Counted from the first letter of the stretch, positions 8,529 through 17,284 are shown. The stretch: 64,000 nucleotides of DNA from Colwellia sp. (GCA_013215385.1 JABSOY010000010.1:124001-188000); one strand, 5' to 3'. Numbers and translations: made by a program. The notes: generated by a model from the letters alone, not told the origin.

Positions 8529-9041
8529 TTGTCATCTGTACCTAAAAATAAAACCGAGTTACAAAATGCCATTACGGTAGCCTTTGATAAAATATTAGTT
8601 GATTACTCTACTATCCCAGCTGTCATTTCTCGGAAAAAGGCTATCGTTGGCAATGTAAAAAACACTGAAATTAGTGTTGGTGATACGGTTGCTTATTTGA
8701 TTGGTTGGGGGAAATTAGTCTTAAAGTGGCACGCTAAAAAGTCTCAAGGGTTAGCCGTCGATTTTCCAGAAACTGGCTATAAATGGAATGAACTAGGCCA
8801 ATTGGCTCAGTCTTTTCATAAAGAGTATCAAGAATGGGCTTATGAAACGCTCCTTGAAGAATTTAAAGTAACTATTACTAATATTTTAACTTTGATTGAA
8901 TCCTTAGATAATCAAAAGCTTTACGGTGAACCTTGGTTTGAAAAATATACCTTAGGTAAAATGATTCAATTTAATACCTCATCACCAATGAGTAATATGC
9001 GCAGTAAGGTCAGGAAGTTCAAAAAAATAAACAATATTTAA
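8529..9041 (+). CDS. ClbS/DfsB family four-helix-bundle protein
   Basis: VPKNKTELQNAITVAFDKILVDYSTIP, followed by DTVAYLIGWGKLVLKWH and ETGYKWNELGQLAQSFHKEY, matches the ClbS/DfsB (DUF1706) family, a DinB-like four-helix bundle; the segments are quoted as landmarks. The start is a TTG at 8529 directly after the upstream stop. It is supported by AAGGAG at 8517-8522 and by the family-typical N-terminus SxVPKNKxEL. ClbS protects against colibactin in its best-known member; here a general electrophile/stress role is only an analogy. The normal length of about 170 residues is kept. Confidence 0.8.
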   Translation: MSSVPKNKTELQNAITVAFDKILVDYSTIPAVISRKKAIVGNVKNTEISVGDTVAYLIGWGKLVLKWHAKKSQGLAVDFPETGYKWNELGQLAQSFHKEYQEWAYETLLEEFKVTITNILTLIESLDNQKLYGEPWFEKYTLGKMIQFNTSSPMSNMRSKVRKFKKINNI

Positions 9042-9163
9042 TAATGTATAAGGTAACAGCAATTCACTCGTGGGGAAATATCTAGTGTTGTTATTCATTG
9101 TTCAATACTTAATAGCTTCTATATTGCATCTTTGAAGGGACCTAGCACGTAATTATTGCCTGC

Positions 9164-9213
9164 TGTCGTATAACTGTCGTAATGTATACGTAATATTGTC
9201 GTAATGTATTCGT
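9164..9213 (+). promoter_or_regulatory. Second 11-bp-periodic TGTCGT repeat array
   Basis: TGTCGT starts at 9164, 9175 and 9197, with degenerate copies in register at 9186 (ATACGT) and 9208 (ATTCGT), so every unit is 11 bp. The unit pattern is close to TGTCGTAATGT. The array ends about 65 bp before the inferred start codon of an XRE-family gene, the same geometry as at 1812-1872. Confidence 0.65.
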
Positions 9214-9277
9214 AAAGTATTCCGAGACCATGAAGGATAATTTATTGGTCTCCACACTAAACACGTTAAAGGTCACT

Positions 9278-9703
9278 ATGAAAATTAATGCAGAGTTAAT
9301 TCTCGAATTAAGAAAAAAAAAGTTATGGTCACAAGATGAGTTGGCTATTGCCTCTGGTCTTAACCTAAGGACTATACAACGAATAGAGAAAGAGGCCTCT
9401 GCTTCGTTACAGTCTAGAAAAGCTTTAGCATCAGCATTAGATGTAGATACCTTAGAACTTGAATACAAGGAATCAAGAAAAATGAAACAATACGAATATA
9501 AAACAATAGACATTAAAAGCAAAGAAGGTTTTCTTACCGGTATAAAAAAACAAAAATCACCAGATTTAGCCGCGATTTTTAATCAAGAAGGTAAGAGCGG
9601 TTGGCTGGTTGTTCAAATTCTGACACCCGATTTAGCGCAAGGCGTTTGGTCTGCAAAAACTGGGGATATGGTGGCGGTAATGCAAAGAGAAGTGTTGGAG
9701 TAA
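9278..9703 (+). CDS. XRE-family regulator fused to a DUF4177 domain
   Basis: Residues 1-60 from the ATG at 9278 are an HTH_XRE domain of the same subtype as the gene at 1932 (ELRKKKLWSQDELAIASGLNLRTIQRIEK). Residues about 68-141 resemble DUF4177 (MKQYEYKTIDI ... GKSGWLVVQILTP), a small alpha/beta domain usually found alone. The start at 9278 is preferred over the upstream in-frame ATG at 9230 because AAAGG lies 5 bases before it and family members begin MKINAELI. The 11-bp repeat array upstream suggests autoregulation. The function of DUF4177 is unknown. Confidence 0.8.
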   Translation: MKINAELILELRKKKLWSQDELAIASGLNLRTIQRIEKEASASLQSRKALASALDVDTLELEYKESRKMKQYEYKTIDIKSKEGFLTGIKKQKSPDLAAIFNQEGKSGWLVVQILTPDLAQGVWSAKTGDMVAVMQREVLE

Positions 9704-9721
9704 TACGCTAACCATAGGTTT

Positions 9722-9760
9722 AAGCGGAGCAAAATACAGTTGGTTTTTTTCGTTCCGCTT
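9722..9760 (+). terminator. Candidate terminator after the XRE-DUF4177 gene
   Basis: A 7-bp inverted repeat AAGCGGA/TCCGCTT with a long, T-rich loop lies about 20 bp after the stop. It is weak because of loop length. Confidence 0.35.
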
Positions 9761-9828
9761 TATATTTAGTCATCTTTAGCTAATAATACGTTCCCCTTAA
9801 TAAAGGCGTAATACTCGAAGAGGTATTC

Positions 9829-10572
9829 ATGAAGTTTGCTGTATTATCTGATATTCATAGTAATGTCTTTGCCCTAGAGGCGGTGCTAGCGGATGCAAAA
9901 AAGCACTCTGTAGATTTAATAATAAATCTTGGAGATATTCTTTACGGGCCTATTGCCCCTAAAGCGACTTACGATCTTTTAATGCAGCATGACATTGTTA
10001 CCATTTGTGGAAACCAAGATCGTCAGATATTTGCAGCAAGCGTAGCAGAGATTGCATCAAATCCGACCATGAAATTTATCATCGATAACCTTGGCGAAGC
10101 GCCGATAAAATGGATGAAGTCATTACCTTTTGATAAGCAATTAAATAATGATGTTTATTTATGTCATGGCACACCTAGTGATGACTTAATATATTTACTC
10201 GAAAACGTTGAGCTTGGCTATGCCTGTTTACGCTCTGATAGCGAAATTATAAAGCGCTTAAATGGTCAAAAGTCTACGCTTATATGTTGTGGCCATACCC
10301 ATACGCCGAGAACCGTTTCTTTAACTACGGGTCAAGTCATAATAAATCCTGGAAGTGTCGGATTGCAAGCCTACACTGACGATGAACCTAATGTCCATTC
10401 AATGGAAAACTTTAACGCGATGGCGTCATATGCAGTTATTGAAAAAACGATCAATAGCTGGAATGTTGAACATATTAATGTTCCATACGATATTGAGTTA
10501 GCCGTTGCCGAGTGTAAAAAAAGAGACAGAATGGACTGGGTGCACTTTCTAACAACAGGGCGTAAGGTGTAA
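9829..10572 (+). CDS. Calcineurin-like metallophosphoesterase (YfcE/MJ0936-type)
   Basis: Metallophosphoesterase motifs appear in order: DIHSN (metal ligands D and H near residue 8), LGDILYG, CGNQD (family GNH/D position), CHGTPSD, and CGHTHTPR followed by INPGSVG. At 247 residues it is the size of the YfcE/MJ0936 phosphodiesterase group. It is cytosolic, with no signal peptide. The next gene starts 2 bases after its stop, so the two are probably co-translated. The natural substrate is unknown. Confidence 0.85.
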   Translation: MKFAVLSDIHSNVFALEAVLADAKKHSVDLIINLGDILYGPIAPKATYDLLMQHDIVTICGNQDRQIFAASVAEIASNPTMKFIIDNLGEAPIKWMKSLPFDKQLNNDVYLCHGTPSDDLIYLLENVELGYACLRSDSEIIKRLNGQKSTLICCGHTHTPRTVSLTTGQVIINPGSVGLQAYTDDEPNVHSMENFNAMASYAVIEKTINSWNVEHINVPYDIELAVAECKKRDRMDWVHFLTTGRKV

Positions 10573-10574
10573 AA

Positions 10575-10970
10575 ATGAAGTTCAAGTTTGCTAGTTCAAT
10601 TCTTGCGGTCTATGCCATTATTGCTCTGGGTGTTTTTATATTTTCTGGCTTTGAACATAAGGCGGTTATTAACCTTTTTTCTTATGCCTTTCTTTATATA
10701 GTTATACCCGCATATGGGGCTTTTGGTATATGGAAACACAAGCAAAGAAGTGTATTTATTTCTTTATTGTTCTTTGTCTCGCAAAGTATAAGAACCATAG
10801 GCGGGGATAATTGGTTCATATATGGGGCACCATTTTCATTAGGTATGGCATTTGGTGACTTTTCCGATGGGCAAGGTTATTTGGTTGATTACTTTGCTAT
10901 TTCTATGGCTGTATTTTTGGCATTATTATTCTGGACTTTATATAGCGCTAACAAACAATTAAGCAATTAA
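10575..10970 (+). CDS. Small membrane protein, four predicted helices
   Basis: The 131-residue protein is hydrophobic throughout, with helices at about 6-25 (SILAVYAIIALGVFIFSG), 33-52, 62-80 and 105-124. No family was recognised. TAAGGTG lies inside the end of the preceding phosphoesterase gene, consistent with coupled translation. The role is unknown. Confidence 0.6.
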   Translation: MKFKFASSILAVYAIIALGVFIFSGFEHKAVINLFSYAFLYIVIPAYGAFGIWKHKQRSVFISLLFFVSQSIRTIGGDNWFIYGAPFSLGMAFGDFSDGQGYLVDYFAISMAVFLALLFWTLYSANKQLSN

Positions 10971-11110
10971 ACCAACAGTAAAATAGACTTTATAGAGAAG
11001 GGCACTGCTAATAAATTTAATAGCGTCTGATATCTTCAGGCGACTAGAGTCTACTATTACAATGTTTATCAGGCGTTATAAGTTACAAACGCCATAGATT
11101 ATCGACAGTT

Positions 11111-11932
11111 TTACTTATCTTTTACCGCGCTGGTCGGGTAACCAAACAATACTTTAAGTTTTGCCTTTAGGCCTTTAGTATTCACCATACTTTTTATTAA
11201 ATAAGCCCACTGATGAAAAGTAATGGTAAGTGGATTATTACTGTTTAGTTGTCCGATAATGCCGTATTTACAGGGTTTTGATGCTTCTTCCTCCGCGTAG
11301 GTGCCAAATAGTTTATCCCAAATAATCAATACCCCGGCAAAATTTCTATCGAGATACCCCGCGTTAATGGCATGGTGTACTCTATGATGTGAAGGCGTGT
11401 TAAATACTTTTTCAAACCAGCCAAGTTTATTCACCATTTGAGTGTGGACAAAAAACTGATAGGCTAAATTAAGTGCGACTACCGTAAAAACCGTCATGGG
11501 ATCGAAACCTATTAATATCATAGGTAACCAAAACAGCCACATGCCAGCAAGTGGATACATTAAGCTTTGTCTAAAGGCCGTAGAAAAATTCATTTTGGTC
11601 GAGCTATGATGCACTATATGTGCGGCCCATAACCAATGAATATGGTGCGAAGCTTTATGAAACCAATAATACAAAAAATCTTGTAATATAAAAGCGCCAA
11701 AAATACTGACTACCGATAGTTCTATATCAAATAATCGATACTCGTAAAGCCAATAAAAAAATGGCATTAATACCAGTAAAGCAACAGCATCTGAGCCTTG
11801 GTGCATCAGGGCAAGCGCAGTATTGGCCAGGCTATCCTTTATATCGTAGTGGCGTCGATACTTAATAAATTCATAGCTAATAAAAAGTATAAAAATAGGA
11901 CTAAGCGCGAGTAAAATAACTTCTATAGTCAT
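11111..11932 (-). CDS. Sterol desaturase / fatty acid hydroxylase family protein
   Basis: An integral membrane di-iron enzyme: hydrophobic N-terminal helices, then the histidine boxes WFHKASHH, AAHIVHHSS and SHHRVHHAIN, which coordinate the iron pair in this superfamily. At 273 residues it is a typical bacterial size. Its start overlaps the stop of the upstream SRPBCC gene (ATGA), so the two form an operon. The divergent AraC-type gene is the probable regulator. The substrate is likely a lipid, but this is not readable. Confidence 0.85.
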   Translation of the reverse strand: MTIEVILLALSPIFILFISYEFIKYRRHYDIKDSLANTALALMHQGSDAVALLVLMPFFYWLYEYRLFDIELSVVSIFGAFILQDFLYYWFHKASHHIHWLWAAHIVHHSSTKMNFSTAFRQSLMYPLAGMWLFWLPMILIGFDPMTVFTVVALNLAYQFFVHTQMVNKLGWFEKVFNTPSHHRVHHAINAGYLDRNFAGVLIIWDKLFGTYAEEEASKPCKYGIIGQLNSNNPLTITFHQWAYLIKSMVNTKGLKAKLKVLFGYPTSAVKDK

Positions 11933-12390
11933 ACCGCACCGCTTTTAAAGTTATTTGCTAATTTGTTAAGTGCTTGCGCGATATCTTTTTTAATAAAAAA
12001 ACCAAGTACAAAACTAGATAACCACCAAGGTGCTTTACAACTAATCTTGTAGTTGACCTGGGTCATAGGCGTTACGGTATTATTATCTTCATAAAAATAA
12101 ATATCACCACGATGCTCTGCAACGGGTTTGTTACCCATTATTTGATAGCTAATATGCTGGTTATCTGCGCTAATAATTTGCTCTTTAAATTTAATACCAA
12201 GCATACTCACTTGTCTGACCGCACCTTTGCCACCTGCTATTTCACCTTCGTTTTGTTTTTTAATGAGTTGAAAGTCGGCATTGAAAAAGCGATTTAATTG
12301 CTCATGTTCAAGCAAAACCTCGCTAATTTGTGAAGGTGTAGCCGCAATGTTTTGTGTTATGTTTATTGATATCATTCTTACATCAGCCAT
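11929..12390 (-). CDS. SRPBCC (START/Bet v1-like) domain protein
   Basis: The 153-residue sequence has the SRPBCC layout: N-terminal strand (ISINITQNIAATPSQI), a helix with LLEHEQLNRFF, a run of beta strands (AVRQVSMLGIKFKEQI, SYQIMGNKPVAEHRGDIYF, VTQVNYKISC), and a long C-terminal helix. Such proteins bind hydrophobic ligands. Translational overlap with the sterol-desaturase-like gene suggests a shared lipid pathway. The start could be the ATG at 12375 (MISINIT) instead; neither has a strong Shine-Dalgarno. Confidence 0.75.
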   Translation of the reverse strand: MADVRMISINITQNIAATPSQISEVLLEHEQLNRFFNADFQLIKKQNEGEIAGGKGAVRQVSMLGIKFKEQIISADNQHISYQIMGNKPVAEHRGDIYFYEDNNTVTPMTQVNYKISCKAPWWLSSFVLGFFIKKDIAQALNKLANNFKSGAV

Positions 12391-12472
12391 TATTTATACA
12401 TTGCACTAGCATATAAAAATATTCCGTGGCAGACTTGCTGTTACACGACCATTTTTTAGCTTTAGGCGACAA

Positions 12473-13477
12473 ATGAGCACGATTGCCGATCATTATTTTT
12501 CCAGTAGCCTTGATTACCTTGAAACTCTCGGGCTTAAGAGTCAAGGTGTTTTGTCGGCCATTAATTTTAATGAGTACAGTAACAAACAGGCTCTGCAGCT
12601 AGCGCCACGCATTAGCTTAACAAGTTACAATGAACTCCTTGATTATGCACAACGTACGTTAAATGAGCCATTGTTTGGTTTCAAGCTCGGTCAACAAATT
12701 CGTACCGCTGACTTTGGGGTCTTAGGGTATTTAATCGAGTCGAGTAATAACTTAGCCAGTGCAATTTCGGCGCTGCTTCATTATGACAGTTTGGTCGCTG
12801 ATATTGGCAAGGCACAATTTGAGCAGCAAGACGATATTGCTACTATTCGATGGTTACCTGATCCTATTTGTAATCCGCAGGTTATTCTACGAAACATGAC
12901 CGCTTGGGTGTGTGTTATTCGGCAATTACTTAACCCGCAGTTGTCGCCTAGTGCCATTTGTTTTACTGGGTTATGGCCTGACACCGAAAAAAAAACACTG
13001 GCTAATTGGTTTAATTGTCCGATTGAAACCAATGCTCAATACAATCAAATATCCTTTCCTAGTAGCTACCTAGCACTGCCTTTTAAAACTGATAACACAC
13101 AGATTAACCTTGCCCTTAAACAAGTATCAGATCAGCAATTATCACGTTTTAAAAGCCAGCAATTATTCACCGAAAAAGTTCATCATTTACTGATGGCTAA
13201 AAGTGATTTAAATGATTGCAGTTTACTACGGACAGCAAGCGCTTTAAACATGACCCCTCGAACCTTGCAACGTCATTTAAAACAAGAGCAAATATCGTTT
13301 GTTTATTTACTTGAGCGCGAACGAAAAAGGCGGCTACTACTATATATTGGCAAACAGCCATTAAGCACTATTGCGATTAAGCTGGGTTTTAACGATCAAA
13401 GTTCGTTTAACCGTGCCTTTAAACGTTGGTATGGCTGCAGCCCGTTATATTATTTAAAGCATAAATTAAGTCGTTAA
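12473..13477 (+). CDS. AraC-family transcriptional regulator
   Basis: Residues about 15-200 are an Arabinose_bd-type (OruR/ArgR-like) sensor region. Residues about 235-334 form the double helix-turn-helix DNA-binding domain (RTASALNMTPRTLQRHLKQE and LSTIAIKLGFNDQSSFNRAFKRWYGCSPLYY as landmarks). It is divergent from the SRPBCC/sterol-desaturase pair with only 82 bp between them, the usual arrangement for a local activator. The inducer is probably a lipid-like molecule, inferred from the neighbours only. Confidence 0.9.
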   Translation: MSTIADHYFSSSLDYLETLGLKSQGVLSAINFNEYSNKQALQLAPRISLTSYNELLDYAQRTLNEPLFGFKLGQQIRTADFGVLGYLIESSNNLASAISALLHYDSLVADIGKAQFEQQDDIATIRWLPDPICNPQVILRNMTAWVCVIRQLLNPQLSPSAICFTGLWPDTEKKTLANWFNCPIETNAQYNQISFPSSYLALPFKTDNTQINLALKQVSDQQLSRFKSQQLFTEKVHHLLMAKSDLNDCSLLRTASALNMTPRTLQRHLKQEQISFVYLLERERKRRLLLYIGKQPLSTIAIKLGFNDQSSFNRAFKRWYGCSPLYYLKHKLSR

Positions 13478-13860
13478 ATAGTACCCTAAAGAGACTGACC
13501 TTTATGGAGTGGACCTCTGCTCAAATCAAAGATTGAATGTTATGCCAATTTTCATGATTTCACTTCGCAGCCAGCGATGAGATTGAACATGCTCCATTCC
13601 CCTTTACAATTAATTATTATTCTTGATTCAGACGATTTAATTAACAACAAAATACTATTTTAATCTTATAAATTTTCTAGACTTTATTGCAAAACAACTC
13701 TACTTTTAATGTAAAGGATAATTACATAAATAATTGTAAACAATAGAAATAAAGAATATATATATTAGAGTTTGAAAAGGCACTTTTTCACTTAGTTAAA
13801 TTTACTTCTTTTGGTAAATTAAGTTAAATCAGTTTTTAAATATAAATAGGACATTTATAG
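13478..13860. other. 383-bp gap, AT-rich leader region of the yiaW operon
   Basis: Just before the yiaW homologue an imperfect inverted repeat (TTAGTTAAATTTAC / GTAAATTAAGTTAA, about 13794-13824) may be an operator or leader hairpin. On the minus strand near 13540-13610 a 23-codon frame (MEHVQSHRWLRSEIM...) reads like protein but is isolated and may be the remnant of a dispersed element. No full gene was found. Confidence 0.4.
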
Positions 13861-14214
13861 ATGTTAGATTATATCGCGTTATTTTTAGTGTTTTTTGTGT
13901 TTATTGTTATTTTCTACGGGATCATTGTTGTACACGATATTCCGTATGAAATCGCAGTACATCGTGGTCATCCACATCAAGATGCTATACATGTAGCAGG
14001 TTGGATTAGTTTATTTACCTTAGGCGCCATTTGGCCATTTTTATGGATTTGGGCAACGTTATACAAACCCGGTATCGGTTGGGGCATGTTGAATAAAGAA
14101 ACGGGCGCTGATAGTGGCAGTGGTGATCAGTTGCAGATTGAAATAGCTGAGTTACAAAAACAAGTCGCGGTATTAAATGAACGCCAAGCGCAATTAGATA
14201 AGGGAGAAAAGTAA
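13861..14214 (+). CDS. yiaW: DUF3302 inner-membrane protein, YiaW homologue
   Basis: The 117-residue sequence has an N-terminal transmembrane helix, then YGIIVVHDIPYEIAVHRGHPH and a second helix ending WPFLWIWATLYKP. This is the DUF3302 pattern of E. coli YiaW. The C-terminus is a short coiled coil (EIAELQKQVAVLNERQ). Its stop overlaps the next start (TAATG), and the next gene is an HlyD-type protein as in the E. coli yiaW-yiaV pair. The pair probably forms an inner-membrane component of an export or envelope system; the role is uncharacterised. Confidence 0.85.
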   Translation: MLDYIALFLVFFVFIVIFYGIIVVHDIPYEIAVHRGHPHQDAIHVAGWISLFTLGAIWPFLWIWATLYKPGIGWGMLNKETGADSGSGDQLQIEIAELQKQVAVLNERQAQLDKGEK

Positions 14215-15362
14215 TGGATTTATTAATTATTCTCACGTATACCGCTATTTGTGTCGTTATTTTTAAAGCTTTTAAAATACCGTTAAATAAATGGTCTGTG
14301 CCAACAGCGGTATTAGGCGGTGTTTTTATTCTTTCTGCTATTTTAATGGTAATGAATTATAACCATCCTTATGCAAAATATGGCAAGGAAGTTTTTGTTA
14401 ATATCCCTATTGTTCCCCAAATTTCAGGAACGGTTGCTGAAGTAAATGTTATCGCTAATAAAAAAGTGAAAAAAGGCGATATACTTTTTAGCTTACAAAA
14501 TGAAGAGCAAAAAATTACGCTGCAAAGAACAGAAGCCGCTTTAGCGGAAGCAAAAAATGCTGTTTTTCAAAAAGACGAAGCACTACTTGCCGCTATCGCC
14601 ATAGTTGCCAAAGCAAAAGCGAATGAAGAAAGAGCACAAACCACTTATCAACGCTACAACGACGCCCATAAAAATGGCGGCACTAATTCTCCTTTTACGC
14701 AACAACAAGTTGATACTAAGAAAAAACTCTTTGAATCAGCTCAAGCCTCTACCAATGCAGCCAAGGCTGACGCACGTAGACTACGCTTGATTACTGAATC
14801 CAAATTTTTAGGTGAAAATACTCAAGTTGCTCAATTACAAGCAAATAGAGATAAAGCAAAACTCGACTTAGCACGCACTATTATAAGAGCGCCAGTTGAT
14901 GGCACACCAACGCAAATAGCAATTCGCCCAGGCGTAAGAGCAAGTTCACTGCCCTTAAGACCTGTTATGTCGTTTATACCAGATGAAAAAAGACGTTTCG
15001 CTGCCGCATTTTGGCAGAATTCTTTGTTACGTTTAGAGGTGGGTATTGATGCTGAAGTTATTCTTGATGCCGTTCCTGGTCATGTATTTACAGGGAAAGT
15101 GGTTGATGTTCTACCGGCAATGTCTGAAGGTGAAATTCAAGCGAATGGCAGTTTGTTACCTTCGAGTATGTTAATGCGTCACGGCTTTGTTATTGCGATA
15201 ATCGAATTAGACGAAGACTTGAACGATTATAACTTACCGCTTGGTGTACAAGGGCAGGCAGCAACCTTAAATTACGAACATGATATTTTACATGTTTCAT
15301 TAGTCAGACGTATTTTACTGAGAATGATGTCGTGGTTGAAATATGTTTACCCAATTAAATAA
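14214..15362 (+). CDS. yiaV: HlyD/EmrA-type membrane fusion protein, YiaV homologue
   Basis: At 382 residues it has an N-terminal membrane anchor (about 25-47) and a first half-lipoyl domain (IPIVPQISGTVAEVNVIANKKVKKGDILFSL). A helical hairpin (about 85-215, rich in Ala/Lys/Glu) follows, then the second half-lipoyl segment (TIIRAPVDGT) and a beta-barrel C-terminus. This is the periplasmic adaptor architecture. It is translationally coupled to the DUF3302 gene. No transporter gene follows directly, so the efflux partner is unknown. Confidence 0.85.
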   Translation: MDLLIILTYTAICVVIFKAFKIPLNKWSVPTAVLGGVFILSAILMVMNYNHPYAKYGKEVFVNIPIVPQISGTVAEVNVIANKKVKKGDILFSLQNEEQKITLQRTEAALAEAKNAVFQKDEALLAAIAIVAKAKANEERAQTTYQRYNDAHKNGGTNSPFTQQQVDTKKKLFESAQASTNAAKADARRLRLITESKFLGENTQVAQLQANRDKAKLDLARTIIRAPVDGTPTQIAIRPGVRASSLPLRPVMSFIPDEKRRFAAAFWQNSLLRLEVGIDAEVILDAVPGHVFTGKVVDVLPAMSEGEIQANGSLLPSSMLMRHGFVIAIIELDEDLNDYNLPLGVQGQAATLNYEHDILHVSLVRRILLRMMSWLKYVYPIK

Positions 15363-15403
15363 TATAAATACACATTAACGATCAGTTTGAATCATAAGAA
15401 TAG

Positions 15404-15445
15404 AATCTACGTTTTTCTTAAAAAGATAGAGCGTAGATTTTTAAA
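15404..15445 (+). terminator. Candidate terminator after yiaV
   Basis: An 8-bp stem AATCTACG/CGTAGATT encloses an A/T-rich loop that can itself pair, and is followed by TTTT. It sits in the 121-bp gap before the DUF3313 lipoprotein gene. Confidence 0.5.
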
Positions 15446-15483
15446 TTTAACGATAAGACAACATCAATAAACGGAGTTCTACT

Positions 15484-16158
15484 ATGTATAATAAAACCAA
15501 AGTGTTTTTAGTTGCTTTAGCCTTTTCACTTAGTGCTTGTATCTCTACATCATCAGATAATTCTAATGATGAGCCCTCGAAAAATCATTCTGGATTTTTA
15601 AGTGATTATAGCCAATTAAAATCCGTTGATGTTGACGATGATTCAACGTTAACACGCTTTATTAGTAAGGAACTAAAAGCGAGAAAGTATACCAAGGTAA
15701 TGTTAGACCCTATTTCTTATTATCCTGCGCCTAAAACAACGGATACTGTTTCTCAAAAAGTATTAGGTGAGATAAGCCAATACTTTAATAAAACCATATC
15801 GACAGCAGTCGCTAAAGAAGTGGCTGTAGTAACTGAAGCTGGAGAAGGTACTTTACGATTTAAAATGGCTATTACAGGCGTAAAAATTCTCGATAAAGAA
15901 TTAGCCTTGTATCAATATGTTCCTATTGCCTTTGTTATTAATGCGGCGAAGGGCGGATTAAGCGATGTAGAAGTTCATTTTCAAATTGAAGCAGAAGTTG
16001 TTGATTCGTTAACCGGAGAAGTCATGGCAAGTGCCGTAAAAAGTGGTGTTGGCGAAACACTTGCAAACGACGAAACAGCACTTACATTAGTTAACCTTAA
16101 GCCGTTAATCGATAAATGGTCAATAGTGATGCAAAATACCATTAAGCAAAACTTATAA
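15484..16158 (+). CDS. DUF3313 family lipoprotein
   Basis: The 224-residue protein has a lipoprotein signal peptide (lipobox LSAC, Cys at about 19). The mature part begins with a Ser/Asn/Glu-rich linker, then SGFLSDYSQLK, the N-terminal mark of DUF3313 proteins. Further landmarks are VMLDPISYY and EVHFQIEAEVVDSLTGEVMA. Predicted to be attached to the outer membrane and facing the periplasm. Its function is not known. A hairpin downstream separates it from pldA. Confidence 0.8.
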   Translation: MYNKTKVFLVALAFSLSACISTSSDNSNDEPSKNHSGFLSDYSQLKSVDVDDDSTLTRFISKELKARKYTKVMLDPISYYPAPKTTDTVSQKVLGEISQYFNKTISTAVAKEVAVVTEAGEGTLRFKMAITGVKILDKELALYQYVPIAFVINAAKGGLSDVEVHFQIEAEVVDSLTGEVMASAVKSGVGETLANDETALTLVNLKPLIDKWSIVMQNTIKQNL

Positions 16159-16178
16159 CCGCTTAAATTCATTAATAT

Positions 16179-16216
16179 ACCTATCGAGTACATGTAATTT
16201 ATCGATAGGTTCTTTA
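16179..16216 (+). terminator. Candidate terminator between the DUF3313 gene and pldA
   Basis: A perfect 9-bp stem ACCTATCGA/TCGATAGGT with a 14-base loop is followed by a T-rich TCTTTAT. Confidence 0.55.
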
Positions 16217-16255
16217 TCATCTTTAAATAGATTTTTCTTATAGAAAGGCAATGAA

Positions 16256-17284
16256 GTGACCATTAAAAAATATACGGCTCTAGTTAAATTATCTATATGT
16301 ATTACCATAGGTAGTATTTCACAAGTTACTTATGCGGCAGATGACAATAATATAAATGAATGTTTATTAAGCGAACTAAAAGCTTCAGCTCAACATGTCA
16401 CGGTAAAGCAACTTTATTTATTATGCGAAAAGAAGCTAAGTGAGCAACAAGCCGTTAATAAACCCGTAAAGCTAGGGGTAATCTCTCGAAGGATCATACA
16501 AGAGAGAAAAACAGAATTTGACCCTTATGTGCTTACCCCACATAAAATGAATTACATCTTACCTGTTCTTACCACAGATAAGATAAATAGAAGTGCCTAC
16601 GAGGACTTTGGAGATTGGTCTGAACACATTGAAGAGGTAGAAGCTAAATTTCAAATAAGTTTAAAAGTACCACTGAACAATAACGACTTGTTTGTAAAAG
16701 GTGACGGTCTATTTTTTGGCTTTACCTTAAAGTCGTGGTGGCAAATATATTCGGATAATATCTCTAAACCTTTTAGAGAAACCAATTACCAACCCGAAGT
16801 TTTTTATTTAGCACCATTAGACTGGCATCCGTTAGGCGGAAATACCGGTCTAATCGTTGGTTTCGAGCATCAATCTAATGGACGTAGTCAGTTAATATCT
16901 CGCAGTTGGAATAGAGCTTATTTAAATTTCCTTTATGAAAAAGATAATTTTGCTTTATCATTCAGACCTTGGTTCAGATTAAGCGAAGATGCTAAAGAAG
17001 ATGAACTATCTGCTGAAGGAGACGACAATCCTGATATTGGTGATTATATGGGACACTTTGAATTGTCTGCTATATATAAAACCTCAGATTATGAGTTTTC
17101 TATTCAAGGTCGGCAAAACTTTTCAGAACATCATGGTGGATTAGAACTCGGTGTAACCTTTCCATTGTGGGGTAAACTTAGAGGTTATGTTCAGTTTACT
17201 AAAGGTTATGGGGAAAGTTTAATCGATTATAATCATGATCAACAAAGGTTTGGACTTGGCGTCGCATTAACAAACATTCTTTAA
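16256..17284 (+). CDS. pldA: Outer-membrane phospholipase A (PldA-like)
   Basis: It has a signal peptide (about 1-27, ending TYAADD). The OMPLA active-site segment is intact: EHQSNGRSQLISRSWNRAYLNF contains the His and Ser of the catalytic pair (H-x-S in HQSNGRS) and the SWNR asparagine. SDNISKPFRETNYQPEVFYL also matches the family. The protein is 342 residues, longer than the E. coli enzyme because of an extra N-terminal region (about 30-110). It hydrolyses acyl chains of outer-membrane phospholipids and acts as a beta barrel dimer in known members. The start is GTG at 16256 with AAAGGC upstream; the nearby ATG is immediately stopped. Confidence 0.9.
   Translation: MTIKKYTALVKLSICITIGSISQVTYAADDNNINECLLSELKASAQHVTVKQLYLLCEKKLSEQQAVNKPVKLGVISRRIIQERKTEFDPYVLTPHKMNYILPVLTTDKINRSAYEDFGDWSEHIEEVEAKFQISLKVPLNNNDLFVKGDGLFFGFTLKSWWQIYSDNISKPFRETNYQPEVFYLAPLDWHPLGGNTGLIVGFEHQSNGRSQLISRSWNRAYLNFLYEKDNFALSFRPWFRLSEDAKEDELSAEGDDNPDIGDYMGHFELSAIYKTSDYEFSIQGRQNFSEHHGGLELGVTFPLWGKLRGYVQFTKGYGESLIDYNHDQQRFGLGVALTNIL

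Noticed and set aside
6960-9041. Biosynthetic or colibactin-type gene cluster, suggested by the ClbS/DfsB-like protein
   Set aside because: No polyketide or peptide synthetase genes nearby; ClbS/DfsB homologues are common stand-alone proteins.
9230-9277. N-terminal extension of the XRE-DUF4177 protein
   Set aside because: The ATG at 9230 lacks a ribosome site, and the extension is unlike family N-termini; 9278 has AAAGG five bases upstream.
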